DNA of 15,686 nucleotides from Anaerolineaceae bacterium (GCA_011620505.1 WOZA01000026.1:1-15686), one strand, 5' to 3'; numbered from the stretch's first letter, positions 1-7,893 are shown. Program-made: numbers and translations. Notes: generated from the letters alone by a model not told the origin.

Positions 1-45
1 CATCTGTGCCAGGCATTTGACTGTTAGGTCTCCTGTAATTACACT

Positions 46-68
46 GGGCAGGCACAGGGAGCCTGCCC
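46..68. repeat. REP-like palindrome near the left edge
   Basis: Two perfect 8-base arms (GGGCAGGC at 46-53, GCCTGCCC at 61-68) flank a 7-base spacer, and CTACGG follows. No T-run lies on either side, so it is not a convincing terminator. Short GC-rich palindromes ending in a CCCCTAC-like edge are common interspersed repeats in bacterial genomes, and this looks like one. A similar half-site (GGGCAGGC, then CAGGG) occurs at 6130-6144 in the ptsI terminator. Family membership is inferred from pattern only. Confidence 0.5.
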
Positions 69-150
69 CTACGGAAATACAAACATCATTCTACGTCCAA
101 TTATGTCACCTGCGCAGGAACGGCATGCTATGCCTATTTCCAAAAACACC

Positions 151-181
151 TGCCATTTTTCCATCTGAATTGTGATATACT
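151..181 (+). promoter_or_regulatory. Candidate promoter for the leuS T-box leader
   Basis: A good -10 box, TATACT, lies at 176-181. It would start transcription at about 187-190, immediately before the first T-box structure, which is the main support. No strong -35 is visible: the best options around 151-158 are weak. The -10 sits inside a 22-base inverted repeat, TTGTGAT (170-176) and ATCACAA (185-191), which may be an operator. Confidence 0.45.
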
Positions 182-190
182 CTCATCACA

Positions 191-435
191 AACACGATGG
201 CAGAGCATCGGTTATCCGCCAGAGAGCAGCCGCCTGGCTGAAAGGCTGCAAGCGCCCGCGGAGCGCGTCAGACCCCACTCAACTGCCTCTCCCCTTGGAG
301 CGTGGCTGCGGTGATGCCCTTTAGCCGCAGACGGTCAGACCCGTTATAGCCTCCATGAGCTGCTCATCCTCGTGATGGGAAGCAGGGTGGTACCGCGAAA
401 GCAATTTCGTCCCTGCACGCAGGGATTTTTTATTT
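191..435 (+). promoter_or_regulatory. T-box riboswitch (leucine) upstream of leuS
   Basis: This is a transcriptional T-box leader that senses uncharged tRNA-Leu and lets leuS be transcribed when leucine is short. The hallmark T-box sequence AGGGTGGTACCGCG is at 384-397. Stem I is closed by GCATC (205-209) with GATGC (313-317) and holds the AGAGAG GA-motif at 221-226, followed by a GCAGCC/GGCTGC hairpin. The specifier area contains two leucine codons, CTG at 283-285 and CTC at 287-289, upstream of the typical CCTTGGAGC segment. The antiterminator pairs GCAGGG (382-387) with CCCTGC (411-416). The same CCCTGC is also used by the terminator at 410-435, which gives the on/off switch. Family identity is very firm; which of the two codons is read is not settled. 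Confidence 0.93.
410..435 (+). terminator. Intrinsic terminator of the leuS T-box
   Basis: TCCCTG (410-415) and CAGGGA (420-425) form a stem with a CACG loop, followed by a run of six T and then ATTT. The left arm is shared with the antiterminator, so binding of uncharged tRNA should prevent this hairpin from forming. Confidence 0.9.
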
Positions 436-516
436 AACCACAGTCTGTTTCGTCTTCTCCCAAATGAAGTTTCACGGGAATGAATAACAAGAAACGGCTA
501 AGAACAGGAGTAAAAC

Positions 517-2973
517 ATGATGGACCCAACCGCAATACCAACTTACCGACCCGAAGAAATCGAGCCCAAGTGGCAGGCACGCTGGGAGGCCGATAAACTC
601 TACCAACCTGAGCCCGACCCGAACAAAACCAAGTTCTACGCCCTCACCATGCTGCCCTATCCCTCCGGCGACCTTCACATCGGTCACTGGTATGCCATGA
701 CGCCTTCTGATGCCCGCGCCCGCTTCAAGCGCATGCAGGGCTACAACGTCTTTTTTCCGATAGGTTTTGATGCCTTCGGTCTGCCGGCTGAAAACGCCGC
801 CATCAAGCACAACATCCACCCGAAAGAGTGGACCTATGCCAATATTGAACGTATGCGCGGGCAGCTCCGCTCCATGGGTAATTCCTTTGATTGGCGGGCT
901 GAAATCATTTCTTCGGACCCGAAGTATTACCGTTGGACGCAGTGGTTCTTTGAGCAGTTTTATAAACACGGGCTGGCATACCAGAAGATGTCTCCCGTCG
1001 ATTTCTGCCCCAACTGCAACACGACCCTGGCGCGCGAGCAGGTTATTGGCGATGACCGCCATTGCGAACGCTGCGGCACACCAGTGATTCGCAAAGACCT
1101 CAAACAGTGGTTTTTCAAGACCTCCGCATATGCCGAGGAGCTGCTCAATTACGAAGGGCTCGACTGGCCGGAACTCATCAAAACCCTGCAGCAAAAGTGG
1201 ATCGGGAAGTCCGAGGGCGCTTCCATTACCTTCAAAACTGAGGCCGGCGACCCGATTGAGGTGTTCACCACCCGTCCCGACACGCTTTGGGGCGTGACTT
1301 TCATGGTGCTCTCTCCCGAGCACCCGCTGGTGGAAAAAGTGACAACTCCAGCCCAATTGGAGGAGGTACATGCCTACCAGGAGCAGGCCAAGCGCCAATC
1401 TGACATCCAGCGTGAATCCGTTACCCGCGAGAAAACGGGCGTTTTCACTGGCGGCTATGCCATCAACCCCGCTTCCGGTCAGCATATCCCGATCTGGATT
1501 GCAGATTACGTGCTGATGGGCTACGGCACAGGCGCTGTCATGGCAGTGCCTGCCCATGATCAGCGTGATTTTGAGTTCGCGCGCCAGTTCAACCTGCCCA
1601 TCAAGGTCGTGATCCAGCCGGAGGGAGATCAACTGATCGACCCCGAAGAAATGACCGCCGCAGTTGAAGCCCACGGCTCAATGGTCAATTCCGGGCCACT
1701 TACCGGCACCCCTGAATCAGAATCCATGGCTGCAGCAATTCATTATGCTGAGGAAAATGGATTTGGTTTTGGCACCACCAGCTACCGCCTGCACGACTGG
1801 CTCATCAGCCGCCAGCGCTACTGGGGTGCCCCAATTCCTATGATTTACTGCCCCACATGCGGCACTGTGCCTGTTCCAGAGGATCAGCTGCCAGTCCTGC
1901 TGCCGGATGACGTGGAATGGCTGCCCACCGGTGAGAGCCCGCTCAAGCTGCACCCCACCTGGCGCTTCACCACCTGCCCGACTTGCGGCGGCGATGCCGA
2001 GCGCGAAACGGACACCATGGACACCTTCATGTGCTCCAGCTGGTATCACCTGCGCTACCTCAGCCCGGATTATGCCGAGGGTCCTTTTGACCCTGCCCAG
2101 TACAATTACTGGATGCCGGTGGACACCTACACCGGCGGCTCCGAGCACGCCACCATGCACCTGATCTACACCCGCTTCTTCCATAAAGCCGCCCGCGATT
2201 GCGGCATCACCAAGGGCGATGAACCCATGCTGCAGTTGCGCAACCAAGGAATGGTGTTGGGCGAGGACGGCGAAAAAATGAGTAAGAGCCGCGGAAACGT
2301 GATCAACCCGGACGATCTGGTTGCGCGTTATGGCGCCGATACGGTGCGGGCGTACCTCATTTTCTTCTGCCGCTGGGAACTGGGCGGACCGTGGTCCAGC
2401 ACTGGTATTGAAGGCAACAGCCGCTGGCTGCGGCGGGTCTGGTATATGCTGCTCGAGCCCGCTGCAGGAACGGCCGACCCGGAGGTTTTACGTGCCCTGC
2501 GCCGTAAGACGCACCAGACACTCAAGCGGGTGACCTATGACTTTGAAAATTTCGAGTTCAACACCATCGTCTCCAGCTTGATGGAACTGCTCAACGAAAT
2601 GGGTCGCGCAAAAAATGCTGGAGCATTTGGCACGGAAGAATGGAACGAAGCCGCAGATCTCTACCTGCGCATGCTGGCACCAGTCTGCCCGCACATCGCT
2701 GAAGAACTATGGCAGCGCCTGGGCAAGCCCTATTCGATCCACACGCAACCCTGGCCGCAGGTAGACGAAGAAGCCGCGAAAGACGAGATGATCACCCTGA
2801 TCGTCCAGGTCAATGGCAAACTGCGCGACCGCATCCTGGTCGATCCAAGCATCAGCGATGAAGACGCAAAACAACTCGCCCTGGCAAGCGACGCCGTCCA
2901 GCAAATCCTGGAAGGCAAACCCATCCGCAAGGTGATTGTGGTGCCGGGTAGACTGGTTAATATCGTCGTCTAA
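517..2973 (+). CDS. leuS: Leucyl-tRNA synthetase
   Basis: Cytoplasmic class I enzyme that charges tRNA-Leu with leucine using ATP. The product is 818 residues, a normal bacterial length. The HIGH motif is at residues 54-57 and KMSKS at 587-591, the two halves of the ATP site. A zinc module is shown by CPNC (164-167) and CERC (183-186), and further CxxC pairs lie near 446 and 490. The CP1 editing domain has TTRPDT (251-256) and GYGTGAVMAVPAHD, whose Asp (about 348) is the conserved proofreading residue. The C-terminal part is an ordinary anticodon-binding helical bundle. The start is ATG 517 with AGGAG at 506-510 (6-base spacing); ATG 520 is a possible alternative. It is monocistronic, controlled by the T-box upstream and closed by a terminator. 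Nothing is missing or broken. Confidence 0.98.
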   Translation: MMDPTAIPTYRPEEIEPKWQARWEADKLYQPEPDPNKTKFYALTMLPYPSGDLHIGHWYAMTPSDARARFKRMQGYNVFFPIGFDAFGLPAENAAIKHNIHPKEWTYANIERMRGQLRSMGNSFDWRAEIISSDPKYYRWTQWFFEQFYKHGLAYQKMSPVDFCPNCNTTLAREQVIGDDRHCERCGTPVIRKDLKQWFFKTSAYAEELLNYEGLDWPELIKTLQQKWIGKSEGASITFKTEAGDPIEVFTTRPDTLWGVTFMVLSPEHPLVEKVTTPAQLEEVHAYQEQAKRQSDIQRESVTREKTGVFTGGYAINPASGQHIPIWIADYVLMGYGTGAVMAVPAHDQRDFEFARQFNLPIKVVIQPEGDQLIDPEEMTAAVEAHGSMVNSGPLTGTPESESMAAAIHYAEENGFGFGTTSYRLHDWLISRQRYWGAPIPMIYCPTCGTVPVPEDQLPVLLPDDVEWLPTGESPLKLHPTWRFTTCPTCGGDAERETDTMDTFMCSSWYHLRYLSPDYAEGPFDPAQYNYWMPVDTYTGGSEHATMHLIYTRFFHKAARDCGITKGDEPMLQLRNQGMVLGEDGEKMSKSRGNVINPDDLVARYGADTVRAYLIFFCRWELGGPWSSTGIEGNSRWLRRVWYMLLEPAAGTADPEVLRALRRKTHQTLKRVTYDFENFEFNTIVSSLMELLNEMGRAKNAGAFGTEEWNEAADLYLRMLAPVCPHIAEELWQRLGKPYSIHTQPWPQVDEEAAKDEMITLIVQVNGKLRDRILVDPSISDEDAKQLALASDAVQQILEGKPIRKVIVVPGRLVNIVV

Positions 2974-2995
2974 CAAAATCCTCTTCTCAACCACT

Positions 2996-3031
2996 AACAC
3001 GCCGGCTCTTCTGGAACTGGCGTGTTTTCTT
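2996..3031 (+). terminator. Terminator of leuS
   Basis: Perfect 8-base stem AACACGCC (2996-3003) and GGCGTGTT (3019-3026) with a 15-base loop, running into TTTTCTT. It starts 22 bases after the leuS stop codon, so leuS and the cobalamin-protein operon are probably transcribed separately. Confidence 0.88.
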
Positions 3032-3066
3032 AACCCTCCAGTTTGTTCTCAACCAGGGTGAATTCG

Positions 3067-3218
3067 CAAACAACCGGTGTTTGTCCAAGCCCAAAACCAA
3101 GAAATGAAAAACAGGATAAAATAAATCAGTTTAATTATTTAGATAACCGACACTCTCTTTATTCTCCCAATTTTGGGATTGGTATTTTCGGATCGGAATA
3201 AATCAAGACAAAAGAGAG
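3067..3218 (+). promoter_or_regulatory. Leader/promoter region of the cobalamin-protein operon
   Basis: The 290 bases between leuS and the next gene hold no convincing gene. I see an inverted repeat CAAACA (3067-3072) / TGTTTG (3078-3083) and an A/T-rich stretch at about 3100-3150 that is the likely promoter area, although no clean -35/-10 pair can be chosen. An 8-base pairing CTCTCTTT (3153-3160) with AAAGAGAG (3211-3218) encloses an inner CCCAA/TTGGG hairpin (3166-3177). A cobalamin riboswitch was considered, but the conserved B12-box sequence is absent. The regulatory role is inferred. Confidence 0.3.
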
Positions 3219-3265
3219 ATAGCGCACCAACGGACTCTCATCCGGTTCAACCACAGGAGGTTGCT

Positions 3266-4891
3266 ATGAAAACTGTCGTTGCGGGGGCCTTAGGGGAATG
3301 CGTGCACGTCGCCGGCGTGACCAATTTTTTACGCCTTGCAGAAATTGCAGGCTGGCGGACTGTGTTTTTGGGTCCGGCAGTTTCAGTTGAACGTTTTGTG
3401 CAGGCAATTAAAGAGGAAAATGCCGACTTGGTCGGCGTATCTTACCGTTTGACGCCCGAGACGGGCGAGCGCCTGTTGGGCGAATTCGCGGAAGCAGCAT
3501 CCGAGTTGCACGAATCCGGCGTCCGCTTTGTCTTTGGCGGCACTCCGCCAGTAGCCCAGCGCGCCCAAACCCTGGGGGGATTTTTTGAGAAGTTCTTTGA
3601 TGGCAGCCAGCCGACGGACGAAGTTTTGGCCTTCCTGCGCGGCGAAACTCGCGCAAATGACGATACCCTGAATTATCCTCAGGATCTCATCAGCCGGATC
3701 GCGTGGAAAACGCCTTACCCACTCTTACGACACCACTTTGGTTTGCCAACCATGGAAGCCAGCCTGGACGGGATCGCGAAGATTGCCGAAGCGAAAGCCC
3801 TGGATGTAATTTCTCTGGGGATAGACCAGGATGCCCAGGAGAATTTCTTCCATCCTGAACGCCAGAACCCTCGCGCGAAAGGCGCTGGCGGCGTTCCGGT
3901 TCGTTCTGAGCAGGATTACCGGGACCTTTTTGCTGCCTCTCGCCGTGGGAACTTCCCTCTCATGCGAACCTACTCCGGCACGGATGACTTTATCCGCCTT
4001 GCCGAGATGTATGTTGAAACCATCAACATCGCCTGGTGCGCCATTCCCCTGTTCTGGTTCAACCAGATGGACGGACGCGGGCCGATCCCCCTGCAGGAGT
4101 CCATCCAGGAGCACCAGAAGGTGATGGCGTGGTACGGCAGCAGGGGAATCCCCGTGGAACTGAACGAACCCCATCATTGGGGCATGCGCGACGCATCCGA
4201 CGTGGTTTATGTGACCTCCGGGTACCTTTCCGCGCTCAACGCTAAGAGAATGGGTGTATGGGACTATATCGCGCAGATGATGTTCAACAGCCCTGCCGGG
4301 CTTTCTGACGCGATGGACCTTGCCAGGATGCTGGCTATTCTTGAATTAATCGAGCCCCTGGAAGATGAGACATTCCACATTTGGCGGCAAACCAGAACCG
4401 GTTTGCTCAGTTATCCGTTGGATGACAATGCCGCCCGAGCGCACCTCGCTGCGAGCATTTACGTCCAAATGGCGCTCAAACCGCACATCGTTCACATAGT
4501 TGGGCACACGGAAGCGGATCATGCCGCCACCGCGGAGGATGTCATTGCTGCCAGCCGCATGGCCCGGCAGGCTATCGAAAATGCCTTGCATGGGCAGCCA
4601 GACATGCTCAGTGATCCAAAAATTCTCAAAAGGAAAGACCACCTGGTCGACGAGGTAAAAATCACTCTCCAGGCGATTCGCAATCTGGGCGATGGCAGCG
4701 ATGCTGCCCTGACAGACCCACACACACTCGCCGAAGCAGTGCGCATGGGCATCCTGGACGCACCTCAACTCAAAAATAATCCCTTCGCCCCAGGCGCTGT
4801 CCGCACCCGTGTACTGGACGGAGCCTGTGAGACTGTGGATGAAAACGGAAAAATTATCGACGAACAGACACGACTGCAAAACTATCTATAA
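3266..4891 (+). CDS. Cobalamin-binding/GlmE-like barrel fusion protein, putative B12-dependent mutase
   Basis: The product is 541 residues. ATG 3266 is chosen because AGGAGG (3255-3260) lies 5 bases before it; a longer in-frame reading from TTG 3173 has no such site. Residues 1-125 look like a Rossmann-type cobalamin-binding domain: the segment around GECVHVAG (10-17) lines up with the DxHxxG loop of ornithine/lysine aminomutases and glutamate mutase S, and FGGTPP (90-95) matches the conserved GG. The Asp of DxHxxG is Cys12 here. Residues about 150-440 resemble the TIM barrel of glutamate mutase E and OraE: GGVPVRS, MRTYSGTDD (R234) and NEPHHWG (E301) fall where those families have conserved segments. 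The lysine that holds PLP in OraE/KamE is not visible. The usual OraE order (barrel, then B12 domain) is reversed. The opine dehydrogenase gene follows after 9 bases. Reaction and substrate are unknown; a carbon-skeleton rearrangement is a guess from fold. Confidence 0.75.
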   Translation: MKTVVAGALGECVHVAGVTNFLRLAEIAGWRTVFLGPAVSVERFVQAIKEENADLVGVSYRLTPETGERLLGEFAEAASELHESGVRFVFGGTPPVAQRAQTLGGFFEKFFDGSQPTDEVLAFLRGETRANDDTLNYPQDLISRIAWKTPYPLLRHHFGLPTMEASLDGIAKIAEAKALDVISLGIDQDAQENFFHPERQNPRAKGAGGVPVRSEQDYRDLFAASRRGNFPLMRTYSGTDDFIRLAEMYVETINIAWCAIPLFWFNQMDGRGPIPLQESIQEHQKVMAWYGSRGIPVELNEPHHWGMRDASDVVYVTSGYLSALNAKRMGVWDYIAQMMFNSPAGLSDAMDLARMLAILELIEPLEDETFHIWRQTRTGLLSYPLDDNAARAHLAASIYVQMALKPHIVHIVGHTEADHAATAEDVIAASRMARQAIENALHGQPDMLSDPKILKRKDHLVDEVKITLQAIRNLGDGSDAALTDPHTLAEAVRMGILDAPQLKNNPFAPGAVRTRVLDGACETVDENGKIIDEQTRLQNYL

Positions 4892-4900
4892 GGAGCATCG

Positions 4901-6004
4901 ATGAGTAAAGAATATGTATTTGGTGTAATTGGGGCTGGTAACGGTGGAAAAGCCATGGCTGCTTACCTGGCTTTATTGGGGAAGAAAGTGCTGCTTTATA
5001 ACCGCACCTTTTCAAACGTGGAGGTCATCGCGGAACGGCAGGGCATAGACCTGATAAATCCCGGCGGCTTGGAGGGCTTTGGAAAACTGGAAATGGTGAC
5101 AGACAACATTGAAGACCTGTTGGCAGCATCGCAGGTCATCATGGTGGTCACCCCCTCCACAGCGCACAGGGATATTGCCGCCGCTGCCTCGCCTTACCTG
5201 CGCGATGACCATATCGTTATCCTGCATCCAGGACGCACAGGTGGTGCTTTGGAATTCGCGGAGACGCTTCGGCAAAATGGCTGCGCTACCAAACCCATCA
5301 TCTCTGAGGCGGAGACTTTCATTTTTGCCAGCAGGTCAGAGGGACCCAGCCTCGCGCGCATTTTCCGCATCAAGGAATCTGTACCCCTGGCCGCGCTGCC
5401 CGCAAACCGCACGAAAGAGGTGCTGGAAGCCATTCACACCGCCTTCCCGCAGTTTATAAATGGTGGAAATGTTTTGATGACCGGCTTAAACAATATGGGA
5501 GCGGTCTTCCACCCCGCGCTTGCCATGCTGAACTCAGGTTGGATCGAAGCCACTCACGGCAATTTTGAATTTTACGTGGACGGCGTCACGCCCTCGGTTG
5601 CAAAGGTGCTCGAGGTAATCGACCGGGAGAGGGTCACAGTAGCATCGGCATTGGGTTTACGGGCACGCACGGGGATGGAATGGCTCGAGCTGGCATACAA
5701 CGCGACTGGAGAAAACCTGTATGAAGCCATGCATAACCAGACCGGATATTACGGCATCAAGGCACCTCCCACACTTAACCACCGCTATATCTTTGAAGAG
5801 GTGCCCATGAGCCTGGTACCGATCGCCTCGTTTGGCGAGCGCTACGGCGTCTCGGTCAACTGCATCGAAAGCATCATCAGACTGGGATGTATCCTGCATA
5901 ATACTGATTATTGGCGCAAGGGAAGGACCATAGAAAAGCTGGGCGTCAAAGATCTCAGCATCGGCGAGCTGACCCATTACGTGGAAACAGGTGAAAGAGA
6001 CTGA
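4901..6004 (+). CDS. Opine (octopine/nopaline) dehydrogenase-family oxidoreductase
   Basis: The product is 367 residues, the usual size for this family, whose members reversibly join an amino acid and a 2-oxo acid by NAD(P)H-dependent reductive condensation. An N-terminal Rossmann fold is shown by GAGNGG at 11-16, with YNR (33-35) at the end of strand 2; the Arg could favour NADPH, but this is uncertain. The C-terminal helical domain contains GLNNMGAVFHP, where His204 matches the catalytic His of octopine dehydrogenase-like enzymes. The Shine-Dalgarno AGGAG (4891-4895) overlaps the stop of the cobalamin-protein gene, so the two are translationally coupled. The pairing suggests this enzyme oxidises or reduces the mutase product or substrate. 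Other members of the fold, such as ketopantoate reductase or glycerol-3-phosphate dehydrogenase, are less likely given the C-terminal segment. Substrate unknown. Confidence 0.85.
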   Translation: MSKEYVFGVIGAGNGGKAMAAYLALLGKKVLLYNRTFSNVEVIAERQGIDLINPGGLEGFGKLEMVTDNIEDLLAASQVIMVVTPSTAHRDIAAAASPYLRDDHIVILHPGRTGGALEFAETLRQNGCATKPIISEAETFIFASRSEGPSLARIFRIKESVPLAALPANRTKEVLEAIHTAFPQFINGGNVLMTGLNNMGAVFHPALAMLNSGWIEATHGNFEFYVDGVTPSVAKVLEVIDRERVTVASALGLRARTGMEWLELAYNATGENLYEAMHNQTGYYGIKAPPTLNHRYIFEEVPMSLVPIASFGERYGVSVNCIESIIRLGCILHNTDYWRKGRTIEKLGVKDLSIGELTHYVETGERD

Positions 6005-6040
6005 AATTCTCCGACACCTGCTTTCACCAATGGAATCACA

Positions 6041-6066
6041 ACCACCCGTTATGCGGGTGGTATTTT
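6041..6066 (+). terminator. Terminator of the cobalamin-protein/opine dehydrogenase operon
   Basis: Perfect 8-base stem ACCACCCG (6041-6048) and CGGGTGGT (6054-6061) with a TTATG loop, followed by ATTTTG. It lies 37 bases after the dehydrogenase stop. The other strand lacks a T-run after the stem, so it acts on the plus strand. Confidence 0.8.
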
Positions 6067-6100
6067 GCCTCACTCATTCCACGAGTTTGACTGCCTTAAG

Positions 6101-6138
6101 GCCTAAATGAAATACGCCTGCCCACTTTTGGGCAGGCG
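6101..6138 (-). terminator. Terminator of ptsHI
   Basis: A 10-base stem at 6115-6124 and 6129-6138 (CGCCTGCCCA with its complement) has a 4-base loop. Read on the minus strand it is followed by TATTTCATTT. It lies 10 bases past the ptsI stop. Its right arm plus the next bases (6130-6144) closely resemble the palindrome at 46-60, so the terminator may have been built from a repeat copy. Confidence 0.7.
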
Positions 6139-6147
6139 CAGGGGATC

Positions 6148-7893
6148 TTACTTCGTCGTAATCGCAATTGGTTTCTGCTCGCGTTTAGCCACTTCTGTTT
6201 TGAGGTAGGCTTCCACGTCAGCTTGGGTTTCCATGTTGATCACTTTTTTCGCAATCTGCTCCGTCTCAGCAAGCGTAAAGAGCGAGAGCGTGCGCTTGAC
6301 ATGAGCAATGTTGGAAGCGTTCATGCTGAACTTGCGCAGACCAAGCCCAAACAGAACGATAGCTGCCAGCGGATCGCCCGCCAGTTCACCACATACAGAG
6401 ATCGGTTTTCCAGCCTCGTTATACTCCTTGAAAATCCTGCCGAGGATGCGGAACATGGCTGGAGAAGAGCTCTGGTAGTAGTTGGTAAGCTTTGGATTCA
6501 TGCGGTCGACCGCGTGCAAGTATTGGGTCAGATCATTCGTCCCTACGCTGGCAAAATCGGTTTCCTTTGCAGCCATGTCTGCAATCATCGCAATCGATGG
6601 GATCTCGATCATAATTCCGATATTTATTTTCTCGTCGAAGGGAATGCCTTCAGCCCGCAATTCTGCCTTTGCTTCCTCGACTGCCGCATTGCCAGCTCGA
6701 ATGTCATCCATTGTGCCTACCATCGGGAACATGATCTGCATGGGACCAAAAGCGGATGCCCGCAGTGCTGCGCGCAGCTGTGTTTTGAACATTTCGGGCA
6801 TATCCAGGCAAAGCCGCAGCGCGCGGTTACCCAGGAAGGGATTATCTTCTTTCGGAAGAGCCAGATAGCGCAAAGTTTTGTCGCCGCCGATATCGAGTGT
6901 TCGCAGAGTTACGGGGTTGCCCATCGCGTTGGCAAGGACTTTCCTATAGGCGGCAAACTGCTCATCTTCCGTGGGCATGTGCTCGCTTTCCATGTAAACA
7001 ATTTCAGTACGGAAAAGCCCAACAAAATCCACGTACTTAAAACCCTCGTCGGGTTCGGTCGTACCTATGTTCAGACCAACACTGAAACGTTCGCCGCTGG
7101 CAACCAGCGGTATGCGATTCAGAAATTCTGCAGACTGTTTCTCACTCTTGAGGAATTCTTCCAACTTGGCTTCATACTCTGCTATCGTCGCACGGTCAGG
7201 TTCCAGCAAAACCTGCCCTTTGAGTGCGTCCAGAATGACCATATCCCCGTTATGCACGATTTCAGTTGCTTCCGGCACACCAAGCACTGCGGGGATCTTA
7301 TAGCTTTGGGCAAGAATAGCGGTATGCGAGGTGGCTCCGCCCACTTCCGTGATAATGCCCATCACATGTGCCCGATCGAGCGTGGCCGTGTCACTTGGAA
7401 GCAAGTCGTGCGCCACAACCACCACTTTTTCACGCAAATTGGCCAGATTTTGCTCTTTTTCACCCTTCAGGATGCGCAGAACCCGGTTGCGCACATCGCG
7501 CAAGTCAGCAGAGCGTGCTGCAATCAGCGGATCTTTGGCTTTTTCAAGGAGAAGGGCAAACTCACTAAAGACCATATCGACGGCATAGTCTGGCATCGCC
7601 CGGCTTGAAAAAATCATATCCTTTACTCCTTCAGCCACTTCTTCATCGTTCAGGATTTCAATATGCGCGGTGAAAATTTTGGCTTTTTCGGGAGACTCCG
7701 CAGATAGCGATGTTACGATTGCATTCAACTCTGCTTCAGCCGCGGCGACAGCGTCAGTGAATTGCTTATACTTCACAGCTTCTTGTCCGGGTTCAAAATA
7801 TGACTCGTGGACATCGGCTTTAAAAGCCCTGTAAATATAACCTTTTGCCAGGGCAATTCCCCTGGAAACTGGATTACCCTTTAGAATTCTCAT
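6148..7893 (-). CDS. ptsI: Phosphoenolpyruvate-protein phosphotransferase (PTS enzyme I)
   Basis: Cytoplasmic enzyme I takes the phosphoryl group from phosphoenolpyruvate and passes it to HPr. It has 581 residues, normal for the family. The HPr-binding N-terminal region is residues 1-140. The phosphohistidine domain has GGATSH with the active His190. The PEP-binding barrel has GLFRTE (Arg295), Arg331 in TLRTLDIGGDK, GIMIEIPS, SVGTNDLTQY, and the catalytic Cys501 in CGELAGDP. All catalytic residues known from E. coli are present. The start ATG has AAGGAG 5 bases upstream. It lies 33 bases after ptsH in one operon. No EII permease is in the window, so the phosphate acceptor is unknown; a DhaM-type kinase or a regulatory role is possible. 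Confidence 0.97.
   Translation of the reverse strand: MRILKGNPVSRGIALAKGYIYRAFKADVHESYFEPGQEAVKYKQFTDAVAAAEAELNAIVTSLSAESPEKAKIFTAHIEILNDEEVAEGVKDMIFSSRAMPDYAVDMVFSEFALLLEKAKDPLIAARSADLRDVRNRVLRILKGEKEQNLANLREKVVVVAHDLLPSDTATLDRAHVMGIITEVGGATSHTAILAQSYKIPAVLGVPEATEIVHNGDMVILDALKGQVLLEPDRATIAEYEAKLEEFLKSEKQSAEFLNRIPLVASGERFSVGLNIGTTEPDEGFKYVDFVGLFRTEIVYMESEHMPTEDEQFAAYRKVLANAMGNPVTLRTLDIGGDKTLRYLALPKEDNPFLGNRALRLCLDMPEMFKTQLRAALRASAFGPMQIMFPMVGTMDDIRAGNAAVEEAKAELRAEGIPFDEKINIGIMIEIPSIAMIADMAAKETDFASVGTNDLTQYLHAVDRMNPKLTNYYQSSSPAMFRILGRIFKEYNEAGKPISVCGELAGDPLAAIVLFGLGLRKFSMNASNIAHVKRTLSLFTLAETEQIAKKVINMETQADVEAYLKTEVAKREQKPIAITTK

Noticed and set aside
170..191. A CRP-type binding site
   Set aside because: TGTGA and TCACA are present, but 10 bases apart instead of 6, so only a generic palindrome is claimed.
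472..1674. A 400-codon minus-strand reading frame opposite leuS
   Set aside because: It lies wholly inside a clear leuS with all motifs intact, has no ribosome site, and its translation shows no recognisable domain. It is a shadow of GC-rich codon use.
3173..3265. A longer N-terminus for the cobalamin-binding protein from TTG 3173
   Set aside because: The extra 31 residues are polar and unlike the family, and no ribosome site precedes TTG 3173, while AGGAGG sits ideally before ATG 3266.
3032..3265. A cobalamin riboswitch before the cobalamin-binding protein gene
   Set aside because: The conserved B12-box sequence and the length needed for the full fold are absent.
6223..7608. A 461-codon plus-strand reading frame opposite ptsI
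   Set aside because: The complementary strand encodes a full enzyme I with every catalytic residue. The antisense translation is low in recognisable features.
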